This document shows positions 10,069 to 21,042 of a DNA stretch of 64,000 nucleotides, piece by piece. Each line of letters opens with the position of its first letter. Position 1 is the stretch's first letter. The notes under the pieces are model-generated. The model was not told the DNA's origin and ran no database searches. It was given only the letters and a program-made list of their open reading frames with translations. Origin of the DNA: Aldrovandia affinis (lineage: Eukaryota; Chordata; Actinopteri; Notacanthiformes; Halosauridae); assembly GCA_029706075.1 (NCBI GenBank), contig JAINUG010000133.1, forward strand, positions 562,501 to 626,500, given 5' to 3'. A program made the translations under genes and the position numbers.

Positions 10069-11936
10069 TTCTGCTTCCGTGTAGCTGAAGTGAAAGGACA
10101 GGCCGGGCCAGTGTGAGTCGCAGGCTGTCAGACCAGTGGGACGGGTGCCTCACTCAAACCAGCACACAGGTGTCACCGCGCGCCATCGGCTGGGAGCGCG
10201 CCAGCGCGGAGCATCGTTTAAAAACAGCGCAACACCACCACCCAGCTCAAATTCAAACATATTTAGCACACCGGGCCGGGGAGCGCTTGTTTGTTTGTTC
10301 GCAGATGTGCTTATCTGTGTAAATGACACCCTGATCTTTGGTGACAAAGCTGCGGATTTTACACCGCACACAGGGGAGGCCCGCGTCTCTGCTCGAGCCC
10401 AACCTTTTACATCATCTGACATTTCACCTACATCTCTCCATAAGCTCACGAGTATCAGGTGAATGCTTGTTCTTGTGTCCGTATATGAAACGTGTTACTG
10501 TGGTCTGATCTAGTGAGCCAGCATTGGTGTGTAGGGCTGATTAGCTCATTGAGCCACAGGGGTAGTTGGGGGAAACAGATAACCTGTGCGCACACGCACA
10601 CACACCCACCCAGGGAAAACTCAAACCCCTGGATAAGTGCGATTGGAAAGTCAAACTGTCCCGAACGAGGCCGGGTTAGAAATGGCTGGTGCACCCAGCC
10701 ACGCCCTGCCCAACGGTTCATCTTCACCCAGCCACCTTGGGCCCCCTTTGACTTTCCGTGGCCGTGACGTTCACCTCAGATTTTAAACAGGGGGGGGGGG
10801 GGCCTGCTGGAGCAGAGAGCTCACCCTGAAGAGCCCTGTCTGAGAGGCAGCCCTCCCTCCTGGGCTGCTGTTCAACTCTGGAGCTGCAGGCTCAGGCAGG
10901 ACGGGGCGGACTGCTCCAGAGTTCAGAGACACATGAAAGCGTGGCCTGGCCCTGGAGCCAAACTACAATCATTATTAACTTTAATAAATCCCTTCTCCAT
11001 TCTTGCAGATGGCTGACAATAAAAAATAGAAAAAATAAAAACAATTGAAAACAGAAAGAGGGACTTCCCTCTCCGGATTCTCAAACCTGCCTCCTGGGTT
11101 TGCTCCGCGCTGAACCACCTCTGAAATAAAACAGGGCGTGAGCAGCTTTCCCCCGAACACAAGCGTAGCGTAAAGCCCGTATTCTGGCCTGTCTGTGTCC
11201 TCTCAGGCTAAGTGCGTTCGTTTGTTTGTTTGTTTGTTTGTTTACCCGCCTGCCTAGTTTCACCGTTTCACCGTTTACGAGAGGTGACACTGCGGGGGCT
11301 CGACCAGGGAAAGATCATCGACCGTTTCACAACATCGAGAGCGTTATGCAAATGACCCCTGAGGCTGTAACTGCTAGTGGGCGTCTCACGCATCGTGTTG
11401 GGGGGGCGGAGGCGGCTGACACACTCTGTCCTACGGCCGATGTGGATTACAGACGGATCAGGGGAAACGCTTCGTCTCTCGTGTGCAGACAGTCCAGATT
11501 GTGGGCGATGATAAACGGCCGGATCTTGCTCTTCCCGTCAGGTACGACGAGCGCCCCAGAACTCTTCACAGATAAGAGATCAAGATAAAAAGATAAAGTG
11601 TTTAAACCCGCAGCGTTTAGGAGGAGGAATCATCTCCACGGTGACACAACGAGCCTTTCAGGTGTGTGAGCTTTAGCGTAACGAGACGATACCCGCGCAG
11701 GGCGTGAAACCTGCCGATTCTCTGCGTCTCGCATTCCTCTAAATGAAGCGGAGCGTTGTGGGCGAGACCTCCTGGGGCCCTCTCGCATCACATGGTGCGT
11801 GCTGCCCAATCGGGAGGCCGGCGCTCGTTTTAAGCGCCGTGTCTTTAAATAGACATGTTCTGAATTGCGTTGGGCGCCGTGCTCGATGTGGGTGACCTCC
11901 AGGGGCCAGGGTCTTACTTACTCTGCAGGGCCTGGG
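9900..11936. other. No gene seen; intron 3 unique sequence
   Basis: Unique intron 3 DNA with a (TC)n run, a G15 run at about 10788-10802 and (TTTG)n at 11218-11242. No exon is expected, since exons 3 and 4 join directly in frame. Confidence 0.6.
10026..10064. repeat. (TC)n microsatellite
   Basis: Short pure TC run in intron 3. Confidence 0.9.
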
Positions 11937-12142
11937 TGCTGGGGTCAGGGAGAGGGTAGGGGTCAGGGTTAGGGGTCAGGGTAGGGGTCGGGATTAGGGG
12001 TTAGGGTCAGGGTTAGGGAGAGGGAGAGGGAGAGGGAGAGGGTTAGGGGTTTGGGGTTAGGGTCAGGGTTAGGGAGAGGGTTAGGGGTTAGGGGTTAGGG
12101 GTTAGGGGTTAGGATCAGGGTAAGGGTAGGGTCGGGGTTAGG
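11937..12142. repeat. Telomere-like G-rich array (TTAGGGG / TCAGGG)
   Basis: The plus strand consists of TTAGGGG, TCAGGG and GAGAGGG units. It resembles an interstitial telomeric repeat, and its G-runs could form quadruplexes. It ends about 27 nt from the exon 3 donor, inside intron 3. Confidence 0.85.
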
Positions 12143-12169
12143 CTGGCAGGAAGCGGGCGGGGCACTTAC

Positions 12170-12279
12170 TCTGCACGGCCTGCATGTCCGGGCTGTAGAA
12201 GAACTTGTCGTTGCACATGTTCCCCTCGCAGCAGCAGAAGAACACCTCCGGAGACTCCTTCTTCTCTGTGCACTCGCTG
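12170..12279 (-). CDS. acvr2a: acvr2a exon 3: ectodomain, second part
   Basis: This exon encodes residues 88-125. It contains cysteines 91, 103, 104, 105 and 110 in the diagnostic FFCCCEGNMCN motif, which completes the ten-cysteine ectodomain. The acceptor is CCGCAG|CAGCGAG and the donor is CAGA|GTAAGT. An alternative acceptor three bases downstream (GCAG|CGAG) would drop one serine. I chose the first because it keeps the residue spacing of human ACVR2A between Asp87 and Cys91. The human Arg-Thr-Asp there is Ser-Ser-Glu here. The segment KEFSYF-like in the human protein is DKFFYSPDM here, leading into the stalk. The acceptor-side intron is built from a 10-bp tandem repeat and the donor side runs into a telomere-like array, so both splice sites sit between repeats. 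Confidence 0.95.
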
Positions 12280-12281
12280 CT

Positions 12282-12410
12282 GCGGAGTCAAACAGAGTCA
12301 AACGGAGTCAAACAGGGTCAAACAGGGTCAAACAGGGTCAAACAGGGTCAAACAGGGTCAAACAGGGTCAAACAAGGTCAAACAGGGTCAAACAGGGTCA
12401 AACAGACAGT
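12282..12410. repeat. 10-bp minisatellite forming the exon 3 acceptor region
   Basis: The plus-strand unit GTCAAACAGG (sense CCTGTTTGAC) is repeated about 12 times, beginning within 10 nt of the acceptor. It contains no AG in sense, and each unit offers a TTGAC branch-point-like motif. Confidence 0.9.
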
Positions 12411-12519
12411 TTCATTCAGCCATACACACATACAGTCTATATGGACACGTACACATAAACACTCCACAACAGAGACACATTCTCTCACGCTCTCTCTCTC
12501 ACGCTCTCTCTTATGCTCA

Positions 12520-12615
12520 CACACACACACACGCACACACACACACACACGCACACGCACACACGCACACACACACGCACGCACACACACACACACGCAC
12601 GCACGCACGCACGGT
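12520..12615. repeat. (CA)n / (CACG)n microsatellite
   Basis: CA-rich with CACG interruptions, in intron 2. Confidence 0.9.
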
Positions 12616-12736
12616 AAACTCGCAGGCATCTCCTCCAGACCCAACTCCCTCAGGCCCTGGGCTACATCTCCTGAAGTGCAGGCAGTGTGTGTGTGACACG
12701 CATCGGAGGGCATGCTCACAACGTCTGAGTGTGTTA

Positions 12737-12870
12737 AAGGGGTCTCCCAGGTGGTTTAGCAGTAACAGCGTCCGACGCTGGCCACTGCAACCGGGGTTCC
12801 ATTCCACCTGCCGCACAAGAGTCAGCTCTGCACGCTGGGGGGGGCACTGTCGTCACTAAGGCGCCGTTTA
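12737..12870 (+). mobile_element. SINE family A, copy 9 (head only)
   Basis: A tRNA-like head remains (GGTCTCCCAGGTGGTTTAGC, then CCGGGGTTCCATTCCACC) with the start of the body (AGAGTCAGCTCTG), ending in a short oligo-A. It lies in intron 2. Confidence 0.65.
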
Positions 12871-13819
12871 AAAAAAAGTATTGTTGTGTTTTTGTTTTTC
12901 CCCCAGCCGATTAGAAAAAAACCGAACAGGCAGGAATGTTTGTCGTTGGGCGGGCGGGCGGGGGCAGGATCAGATAACGGACAGACTTATCAAATGTGTT
13001 TCCACCCACTTTCACAGATTGGGGGGCTGAGAGAATCAAAATAGGATCGCACAATCGCTGGGATATCAACACGTTTTCACGCTCAGCTCGAACCCACACA
13101 CAGGAAACAGGGCTCCACTGTGTCCAGTGTGTGTGTGTGGGACAAGGCCAGCCTTCTGCCCCAGCTAACGTCCAACTCCAACACTCAGCCCTGCCTCGTA
13201 ACGGGCAATTATGGCTGTCTTGGCAACGGCATTTAACTACACAGTTCACAGAGGAGAAAAAGACCATTTAAAAAAACCAGCCCATTCCATTTCAGCATAT
13301 CGTAGTGAAAAGAGGTTTGTGAGATCCTGGTATTGAAAACACACTTTCTCAACCGTTTCTGCATGAGACGCCTTTGGCCTGATCTCACGTGCATTCAGAG
13401 ATCTGCTGAAGGGCCTTTTCACTCCCTCTAACTCGGGGAAACAAACCGATGCAGATGAAAATGCCAAAGAAACGCACAACATTTTTAGATCGCGGTTCCA
13501 CCCCATAATTAGCCTGGGAACCCTGCGTTACGTTACTATGGCGAAGTACCAACTGGGTTTGGTAACGCCATTTCTGTATGCCGTCATTGAAAGCGACAGT
13601 AATGGGCAACACTGGCCCAAACAGGTTCCCTAACTGGTTAACACACACTGGGACAGTTCATTCTGTTCTGGGGGAGTGAGACCCTTCTTAATTACGGAGT
13701 GCTCTTGGACAAGAGTGATGTCATGATCTGATCAATATGTCAAAGATCTAATCTAAACCCGTCCATCATCACTGCGACAAACTGCTTTGAAGGAGCACTT
13801 CCACAGGCTTTAGTCATCG
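12871..13819. other. No gene seen; intron 2 unique sequence
   Basis: Unique intron 2 DNA without recognised elements. Confidence 0.6.
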
Positions 13820-14194
13820 CTAGCTTGCGGTGAGGCTACACCTCCTGCACGCCGAGGTGAGAGACATTTAGCAGTGAGGCTACACCTCCTGAAGGCCCAG
13901 GTGAGGGATATTTAGCAGTGAGGCTACACCTCCTGAAGGCCCAGGTGAGAGACATTTAGCGGTGAGGCTACACCTCCTGTACGCCCAGGTGAGGGATATT
14001 TAGCGTGTGGCTGAGTGCTCAGGTGAGGGATATTTAGCAGTGAGGCTACACCTCCTGAAGGCCCAGGTGAGGGATATTTAGCGTGTGGCTGAGCGCTCAG
14101 GTGAGGGATATTTAGCGGTGAGGCTACCCCTCCTGTACGCCCAGGTGAGGGATATTTAGCGTGTGGCTGCGCGCTCAGGTGAGACAGCTTTAGC
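13820..14194. repeat. About 44-bp minisatellite after exon 2 donor
   Basis: Irregular copies of GAGGCTACACCTCCTGAAGG + CCCAGGTGAGGGATATTTAG + CAGT, mixed with a shorter variant TGTGGCTGAGCGCTCAGG. It ends about 30 nt from the exon 2 donor. Confidence 0.9.
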
Positions 14195-14223
14195 GCGCGT
14201 GGTTGGGGATGTCTCGGGCCTAC

Positions 14224-14431
14224 CTGTCGTAGCAGTTGACGTCGTCCAGCCAGCAGCCCTGCTTGACAATCTCGATGGAGCCCGAGTTGTTCTTCCAGGT
14301 GGCGAAGCAGTGCCGGCGCTTGTCCTTCTCGCCGAAGCACGCCTCGATGCCGCTGCGGTTGGTGCGGTCCTTCTCCCAGCTGGTGTTGTAGTAAACGCAC
14401 TCCTGCGTCTCAGAGCGACCCAGGATCGCTC
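14224..14431 (-). CDS. acvr2a: acvr2a exon 2: ectodomain, first part
   Basis: This exon encodes residues 19-88 of the activin/myostatin-binding ectodomain, outside the cell. The frame is open from the acceptor (GTGCAG|GAGCG) to the donor (GACAG|GTAGGC). It carries cysteines at positions 30, 50, 60, 78 and 85, half of the ten that form the disulphides of the receptor's three-finger fold. The motif [11 protein letters not shown] and the run [12 protein letters not shown] are hallmarks of the family and include the aromatic ligand-contact surface. Three N-glycosylation sequons are visible, at N34 (NTS), N43 (NRS) and N66 (NNS). N43 and N66 correspond to the two known sites of human ACVR2A, and N34 is extra. 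The intron before it is phase 1 and the one after it phase 2. A 320-nt CT-rich tract precedes the acceptor and a minisatellite follows the donor. Confidence 0.96.
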
Positions 14432-14436
14432 CTGCA

Positions 14437-14755
14437 CCGGGGGAGGGGGAGGGGGAGGGAGGGAGGGGGAGAGGAGAGGAGAGAGAGAGAGGAGGAGGGG
14501 GAGAGAGGGAGGGGGAGGGGAGAGGAGGGAGGGGAGGGAGAGAGGGGGAGGGGGAGAGAGGGGGGAGGGAGGGAGAGGGGGGAGGGAGGGGGAGGGAGGG
14601 AGAGAGAGGGAGAGAGAGGGGGAGAGGGGGGGAGAGAGGAGGGAGGGAGGGAGAGGAGGGAGAGAGAGAGGGAGGGAGGGGGGAGAGAGGGAGGGGGAGA
14701 GAGGGGAGAGGGGGGGGAGGGAGAGAGAGGGAGGGGGAGGGAGAGAGAGAGAGCA
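14437..14755. repeat. acvr2a: 320-bp GA-rich tract (CT-rich in sense) before exon 2
   Basis: Nearly pure purine on the plus strand: GGGAGA, GGAGG and GA repeats. In sense it is the polypyrimidine tract of intron 1, directly upstream of the exon 2 acceptor, and is about ten times the usual length. Confidence 0.92.
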
Positions 14756-14827
14756 CGTCAGTCTCCACATTGCGCACTCAGCAACAACACACTACACTCT
14801 CTCAACACTGTATCCCTCCATACGATT

Positions 14828-15218
14828 ATTTTTTAAATTTGTTTGATTTCTTTTCCTGTTATTCCTCCCAATTCGGTAGCCATTTACACCCTGTATTTAT
14901 TTAGATTTGCCCTCCCCACATGAGTGTACCGCTCGTCTCTACGAGGCAAGGGCAGCAAACTCAGCTTCCTTCGAGACGGAATTCGCCCAGCCACATTCTG
15001 GAGACTCCCTTAGGTGCTTCACGGCGGACCTGAGCCGGCTCACCCTCCCCCCTCCCCTGGGGCGGACAGCCAAACGCCGCCCCTGATCGGGGACCAGAGC
15101 CGGTCTGGTAGAGACGGGCTTCGAACCGTGGTTTCAAACCGCGTCCCTGACAGGCAGCGCACACCGTATCGGACCAGCCAAAATAGGGTGTGTTAGACCG
15201 CTACGTTATCCCCTTTGA
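14828..15218 (-). mobile_element. SINE family A, copy 3 (complete)
   Basis: The tail, body and tRNA-like head are in the same order as copy 1. It is bounded by ATACGATT at 14820-14827 and again at 15219-15226, a perfect 8-bp duplication. It lies in intron 1 just beyond the CT-rich tract before exon 2. Confidence 0.8.
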
Positions 15219-15687
15219 TACGATTCTAATAACCATTTTCTCAAAGTAAGTGTGGTACTGGCTTAAGATACAGAAGAGCAGAACACAATGCACTGCTCAG
15301 TGTGATGGCAGAACAGGGCTGATTAACACATCGACACTTCAGGAGCAGAAGATGTGCAGTGTCTCAGTCACGGGGCAGAAACCGCTCTCCTCTGGGAACC
15401 TCGCGCGTTTAAAAGCCCGTTAAAAGATGGCCGCCGTTCTCTACGGCCGGATACATCCTTAAAACCATTAATGTGAGGCACAGAGTGATTCACATCACGA
15501 GCAAACAGATTACGAGGAGGCGTGTCAGTGTTCAGCAAGTCATAATAAACGTCTAAGTAGCGTTCTTTATTTATCCTGCACTGTTGTGTAAACAGATATT
15601 TCAAATGTGCCAAATCTGGAAAAATAAACCCAAAAACTGGACCGCACGGCAAGCCTGCACACGCGTCCAAGGTCAGTTTGAGATCTC

Positions 15688-15895
15688 CTGCACACACACG
15701 CACGCACGCACGCACGCACGCACGCACACACACGCACACACACGCACACACATGCACGCACACACACGCACACGCACGCACAGCACACACACACACACAC
15801 GGAGGCAAGCAGGCAAAGTGCTTGGTCACACACACACACACGCACACACACACACACAAAGTGCTCGCTCACACACGCACGTACATACACACACG
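15688..15895. repeat. (CA)n/(CACG)n microsatellite
   Basis: CA blocks with CACG units and a short unique insert (GGAGGCAAGCAGGCAAAGTG), intron 1. Confidence 0.9.
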
Positions 15896-16679
15896 CGCGT
15901 GCGTTCTCGTTTTGGGGAGGTCATGCATTTTTCAGCAGGTCTCCTGTTCCCCTGAGGCTCAAGTAGAGGTGGAGAGTAAACACCATCCTCTCCAAACGGC
16001 CCGCAGAGTCACACACACGCACGCACGCACACACACACACGGTGCGCACGACGGCTGGCCAACGCACGCTCCCCTCCGCCGCGTAAAACCCCGCCCCCCC
16101 AGCTCACTGATCTCAACAGACTGGCCAATCAGGCACGGGCCCCACTCCCAGCTCCCGATACACAAACGCATTTATATATTTACACCATTGGCATCATAAA
16201 AAAATAACAACTCAATTTTTGAGCATGATACATAAATATAAAGGATCGTCAGTCGTGTCCTGTCAATGTTCACGGCTTTGTGACTAATAAAGTTTATCCA
16301 AAAACACCACGACTAAAAACCAACGTAATGTTATTATAAAAGGTATTTCCCTCATTTCCTGAAAGGTTTTTGAAGATACAACACCAAGGATATATATACA
16401 GAGAGATATAAATATAAACAGAACACATTTAATCCACGCTTAAAGTACAGTAGCGTGCACACAAACACAAAAGACATTTAAAATATTGAAGCGTTGGGCA
16501 GAGTATTACTGGTGGACCTTTGACCCCGGGCAGGAGGCAGAAGGGAGCGGTTTGTTGGTGGGGAGACACGAGCTGCTGTACTGCACACACAGGACAAGGT
16601 CCAGCCTTGTGCACCCAGAACAGCAAACATTTCCCATCATGCTCCACGGGCCCTGTAATTACCTGAGGTGGTGAGGAGG
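15896..16679. other. No gene seen; intron 1 unique, AT-rich
   Basis: 16150-16480 is AT-rich with ACTAATAAAGTTTATCC, which looks like a 3'-UTR but has no coding partner. Nothing further can be supported. Confidence 0.45.
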
Positions 16680-16700
16680 ATGTGTGTGTGTGTGTGTGAG

Positions 16701-16746
<46 letters not shown>

Positions 16747-16780
16747 TGTGAGATTGTGTGTGTATGTGTGCATGTACGTA

Positions 16781-16822
<42 letters not shown>

Positions 16823-17088
16823 TGAGATTGTGTGTGTATGTGTGCATGTACGTATGTATGTGTGTGTATGTGTGTGTGTGTGTGTGTATGTGTGTATGTG
16901 TGTGAGATTGTGTTTGAGTGTATGTATGTGTGTGTGTGTGTGTGAGATTGTGTTTGAGTGTATGTATCTGTGTGTGTGTGTGTGTGTGTGTGATTGTGTT
17001 TGAGTGTATGTATGTGTGTGTGTGTATGCGAGTGTGTGTGTGTGTGTGTGTGTATGTGTGTATGCGAGTGTGTGTGTGTGTGTGTGTG
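16680..17088. repeat. Compound (GT)n minisatellite-like block
   Basis: A 400-bp GT-rich block with a higher-order unit containing GAGATTGTGTGTGTATGTG and TGTTTGAGTGTATGTATG. Apparent open frames are simple-sequence artefacts. Confidence 0.93.
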
Positions 17089-17843
17089 AACCCCATGAGT
17101 GCCGGCCACACAGCCAACAGACAGCCCACTTCTCCAGAACCACCGTCACAGAGTTACAACGCCAACGGCCAAGCGGTTCTGATCCATCTGTGACTAGCCT
17201 GCCAGCAAGGGCATGCTCAAGAGGTGCCTCGCCGTGCCTCGCCTCGCCTCCTCTCCTCCTCTCCGCGTCTGCTAAATGCTTAAAATGTCAAATGTAAGTG
17301 TGCGTCGGGCCATTACAGAGTGACGACGAGGCCTGGGGGTTCTGCGCACCTGGGCAGGGCCATGAGCAACTCTCTCAGGAGTGAGTGCAGGCCGGCAGAG
17401 CCTTAATTCAGCTCTCTCCTCACAAGGACGCGCAGCGAGGGCAGTGTCAGCTGTGCCTCGTGTTAAACTGTGTGCCGTTCGCAGGGCTCAGAGGGCACGG
17501 GCGAGTGCAGGAACGCCCCACACCCATCTCAATCTGCCCGTCGTTACTCTGGGAACAGAGCGAGCGCCAGCCAATCGCTGAGGCCTGTTCCGCTCATGTG
17601 ATCCTGAGAAACGCACCTTGGGTGTGTTTGTGACAAGGGCGGGGGGGGAACCGCACACGTTTGGGGGCACGGAGGACGCACACACACGTGTGGCAGGTAC
17701 ACACACTCAAATACACAACAAAAACGCAGGCGAATGACGTGGAAAAGAACGCAACGGTCCTCAGTTTGGGCAGGAAATGAAGGAGGCTGAATTGTGAGTT
17801 GCTTTCAGTCCGTTTGATGACCTCCACAGCACTAAAACATGGT
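17089..17843. other. No gene seen; intron 1 unique sequence
   Basis: GC-moderate intronic DNA without a recognised element. Confidence 0.5.
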
Positions 17844-17990
17844 TCTGTGCGGCTCAGTAGGTAGAGCACGGTGCCAACAACGATTAGGTTGTGGGTTCAA
17901 TCCCCACTGGGACCACATACACTGAAAAATGTATGCATTCACTACTGTAAGTGGCTTTGGATAAAAGCTTCTGCTCAATGGCGTATATGC
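17844..17990 (+). mobile_element. tRNA-derived SINE, family C (GGCTCAGTAGGTAGAG head), copy 1
   Basis: The head has a canonical A-box (CGGCTCAGTAGGTAGAGCAC) and B-box (GGGTTCAATCCCC). The short body CCACATACACTGAAAAATG leads to a tail GTAAGTGGCTTTGGATAAAA of the L2 type. It lies in intron 1. Confidence 0.8.
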
Positions 17991-18334
17991 ATTTATATTT
18001 AAAATGGCAGATACTGATTGCTGATGCAAATGCACACATTTTATTAAGTTTTCCACGGACCGTAATTGCACGTGCACTTCAAAAGCTTGTGATGTTTCGG
18101 GGCGATTTCTTCCTTCAAGTTAAGAGCGTCTCATCTCTGTGATGATTAAAAACTCATTGATCGCTGAGCCGGTGCTATTCACAGCTCAGAGAGACCGCTG
18201 CTGGCACCGCTCAGGATAATTGCTCTGAAACACACCCATGTTATTGCATTTTCCTCCCCGTGCTACGAGGGGGTGCGTCCACAGAACGACTACACACATC
18301 AGAAATAAGAAGCGATGCCATGTTCCTCTTTTCT

Positions 18335-18570
18335 TTTTTAACATTTATTTTTCAGATTTTACCCCGTTTTTCTCCCAATTTGGTAGCCAACTCCCTGGGG
18401 CGGACAGCCAGTGAACTGTGTGTGTCGGCTTCCCTCCCCCTCCCTCCTCCCTCCCCCTGGGGTGGCACTCCCGCACTCCCAGCCAGAGCCGACTCTGGCG
18501 CGACGGGGAATCGAACCCCGGTCACCGTGGCCAGCGTCGGACGTTGAAACCACTAGACCACGCGGGAGGC
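18335..18570 (-). mobile_element. SINE family A, copy 4 (internally shortened)
   Basis: It has the AT tail with CTCCCAATTTGGTAGCC, then a shortened body and a well-kept tRNA-like head: GTGGTCTAGTGGTTTCAACG (A-box) and GGGGTTCGATTCCCC (B-box). It is flanked by a perfect 10-bp duplication CCTCTTTTCT at 18325-18334 and 18571-18580. The head resembles tRNA-Glu-like SINE heads. Confidence 0.85.
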
Positions 18571-18639
18571 CCTCTTTTCTCGTAATAGTCCAGATCTATT
18601 TGATGATGTTCCCGATCCAGTTTCATCAGGTGCAGAGGG

Positions 18640-18985
18640 CGCTACACCGATAACACAACAACACATCTCCCTGTGACCGAGCGTAGCTGCTTCCATCACA
18701 TCTACACACGGCCCAGCACACAGCCCATCTCCCAGTGACCGTAGCGCTTCCAGCATGTACACACGGCCCCATCGCCCATCTCCCAGTGACCACGGCATCG
18801 CATCTCTGGTCCCACCTCGCCCATCTCCCTGTGACCGAGCGTAGCTGCTTCCATCACACCTACGCACAGCCCAGCACACAGCCCATCTCCCAGTGACCGA
18901 GCGTAGCTGCTTCCGCCAACATCTAACCAACCAGCCCATCTCCCAGTGAACAGCTTCCATCACAACACACGGCCTCTTCAGTCCC
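18640..18985. repeat. Degenerate minisatellite (CCCATCTCCCAGTGACCG type)
   Basis: Copies of CCCATCTCCCAGTGACCGAG + CGTAGCTGCTTCCATCACA of uneven length, about 55-75 bp, intron 1. Confidence 0.8.
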
Positions 18986-18989
18986 ACCT

Positions 18990-20279
18990 CGTCTCCATCG
19001 CCATTGACAATCGTCACGCGGGTTAAGAGAACATCGCCAAATTAACCAACCAGGAAAACAGCAACAAACTAACTCTCACAGAGCATTCCCTTCATTGACC
19101 GGGCCACAGGACCATAGCGCAGACGCTGCATATGCACAGGGGTTTAACCGGGCCTTGGACCGATTTAGCGTGCTCGCTCTGCTCTGTGGGCTCGGACCGC
19201 TGATCTAATAACGCGCTGGATTTGAGCGGACGCTTGGAACATTCCATATGTATATATATACATTTTAAATATGCCTGTAATTTGAAATATGCCAAACGCA
19301 TCGGAGCGGATCTGCGGAGGTGAGGCGGTACGCGCTCACGGAGAGAGATGTCCTCACGTGAACTCTCCGGCGATTGAGCCGTGACAACATCGCGCAAACG
19401 CCTGTTCACGTAAAAATAGACTAAATAAAATTGTGATCATCAAATGAAATGTTAAAAAATGAAAAGCGCAGTGAACACTGTTCACAAAGGGTTTCAAAAT
19501 AAAGAACATAAACGCCCAGAACCTGTGTCCTTTCATAATCACATATGTTCTGTTTTGTCTCTCGTATGTTTTTGTAATTACCGTACTGTTACTGTGTTAA
19601 TGTGCTATGCTGCTTATGGTGGCAACCTAAATTCCCTTTGGTTATTCATAAAGAATGTATCTATCTATTCATCTATCTAGATATTCCCAAGGCAGGTTAA
19701 GCTGGTGGAAATAGCTTTAGAAATCCTGTAAACCTCCTCATTATCACACACTGCATCAAGCGCATTAGAACAGACAAGGATCATCTACAGAAACCCAACT
19801 CCAACACACCTGGAGCAGTGCCAAACCGAACCTCTCCTGTTTGAGCTGCAGGACCAGCAGAACAGGAGCCTGCATCATAATCAGACACGAGCTCAATCTA
19901 ACACAGAGATCTCTCCCCCGAGCCCCCCCCACCCCCGCCCTGAACAGAAGCGCTGCTGTGGAAAGAGGAAATGTTTGCGTTTAAAGTGTAATCCAGCGGG
20001 ATTAGTCCACACCAGTGACGCTGAGAGCCATTCTGTTTACGCCGCGCCACGTAGCCGGGGGCAACCATATGGTTTAAACAAACCCGACGGTTTGGAGCTG
20101 GTTTTTGTGGTGAGCTGAAACAACAGCAACACGACCGCAGCATTTCAGGAGCCGAGTCTGAATCTGGAGATGCGACCGCAAGCCAAGGAGGGGGGGATTT
20201 ACAGTGATCAAATTTGTGCTGCTCCCCCAGCCCACGTGACCTCCACTAAACCGTGAGCTACAGAGCTTACACACTCGCA
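18990..20279. other. Mostly unique intron 1 sequence
   Basis: Apart from the LINE-like end at 19560-19685 I see no element. The part 19690-19900 carries no motif I can name. Confidence 0.5.
19560..19685 (+). mobile_element. LINE-like 3' end with (ATCT)n tail
   Basis: AAATTCCCTTTGGTTATTCA followed by AAAGAATGTATCTATC is the typical end of several fish LINEs. The body upstream is too decayed to classify. Confidence 0.45.
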
Positions 20280-20765
20280 CCTAGTCACACTCCTGACCAT
20301 CTACAGTCACACACCTACAGTCACACTCCTGACACACCTACAGTCACACACCTGACACACCTACAGCCACACTACAGTCACACTCCTGACACACCTACAG
20401 TCACACACCTGACACACCTACAGTCACACACCTACAGTCACACACCTGACACACCTACAGCCACACTACAGTCACACTCCTACCCTGACACACCTACAGT
20501 CACACACCTGACACACCTACAGTCACACACCTGACACACCTACAGTCACACACCTACAGTCACACACCTGACACACCTACAGCCACACTACAGTCACACA
20601 CCTGACACACCTACAGTCACACTCCTGACACACCTACAGTCACACACCTGACACACCTACAGTCACTACAGTCACACACCTACAGTCACACACCTGACAC
20701 ACCTACAGCCACACTACAGTCACACTCCTGACCCTGACACACCTACAGTCACACTCCTGGCACAG
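20280..20765. repeat. About 20-bp minisatellite (ACACCTACAGTCACACACCTG)
   Basis: Copies of CACACCTACAGTCACACACC/TGA with variable spacing, about 480 bp in intron 1. Confidence 0.9.
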
Positions 20766-20924
20766 TGCTGATGGGGAGGTGACACACCTACATCACACAC
20801 GCAGCCATCACCTTCCCAGTCTCTCTGCAACCTCATTCAGCTAATAATCATAATAATAACACACTTTATTTATAACTAACTATGTGTAAAATAACAATGT
20901 GTAAATAACAACTAATGTGTTACA

Positions 20925-21042
20925 GGTACGGTTTGCAGATACCAACGATTATGTCTATCACTGTATCACTGTACTGATCTCTTGCGCAGACTATGATTAA
21001 TCTTACCATGTATTAATGCACATCTTGTAAGTCGCTCTGGAT
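20925..21042 (+). mobile_element. L2-type LINE 3' end, second copy
   Basis: ACAGGTACGGTTTGCAG, TGATTAATCTTACCATGTAT and AAGTCGCTCTGGATA are the reverse complement of 60070-59950, so it is the same LINE tail inserted in intron 1. Confidence 0.75.

Noticed and set aside
14156..14777. Ser/Pro/Leu-rich frames of about 185-225 codons around exon 2
   Set aside because: The part beyond 14431 is the GA/CT tract of intron 1. Only 14224-14431 in one frame is exon.
16150..16480. 3'-UTR of another gene in intron 1
   Set aside because: The AT-rich sequence with AATAAA-like motifs has no coding exon or splice site nearby.
16429..17149. Long His/Thr-rich open frames
   Set aside because: Translation of GT/CA simple sequence.
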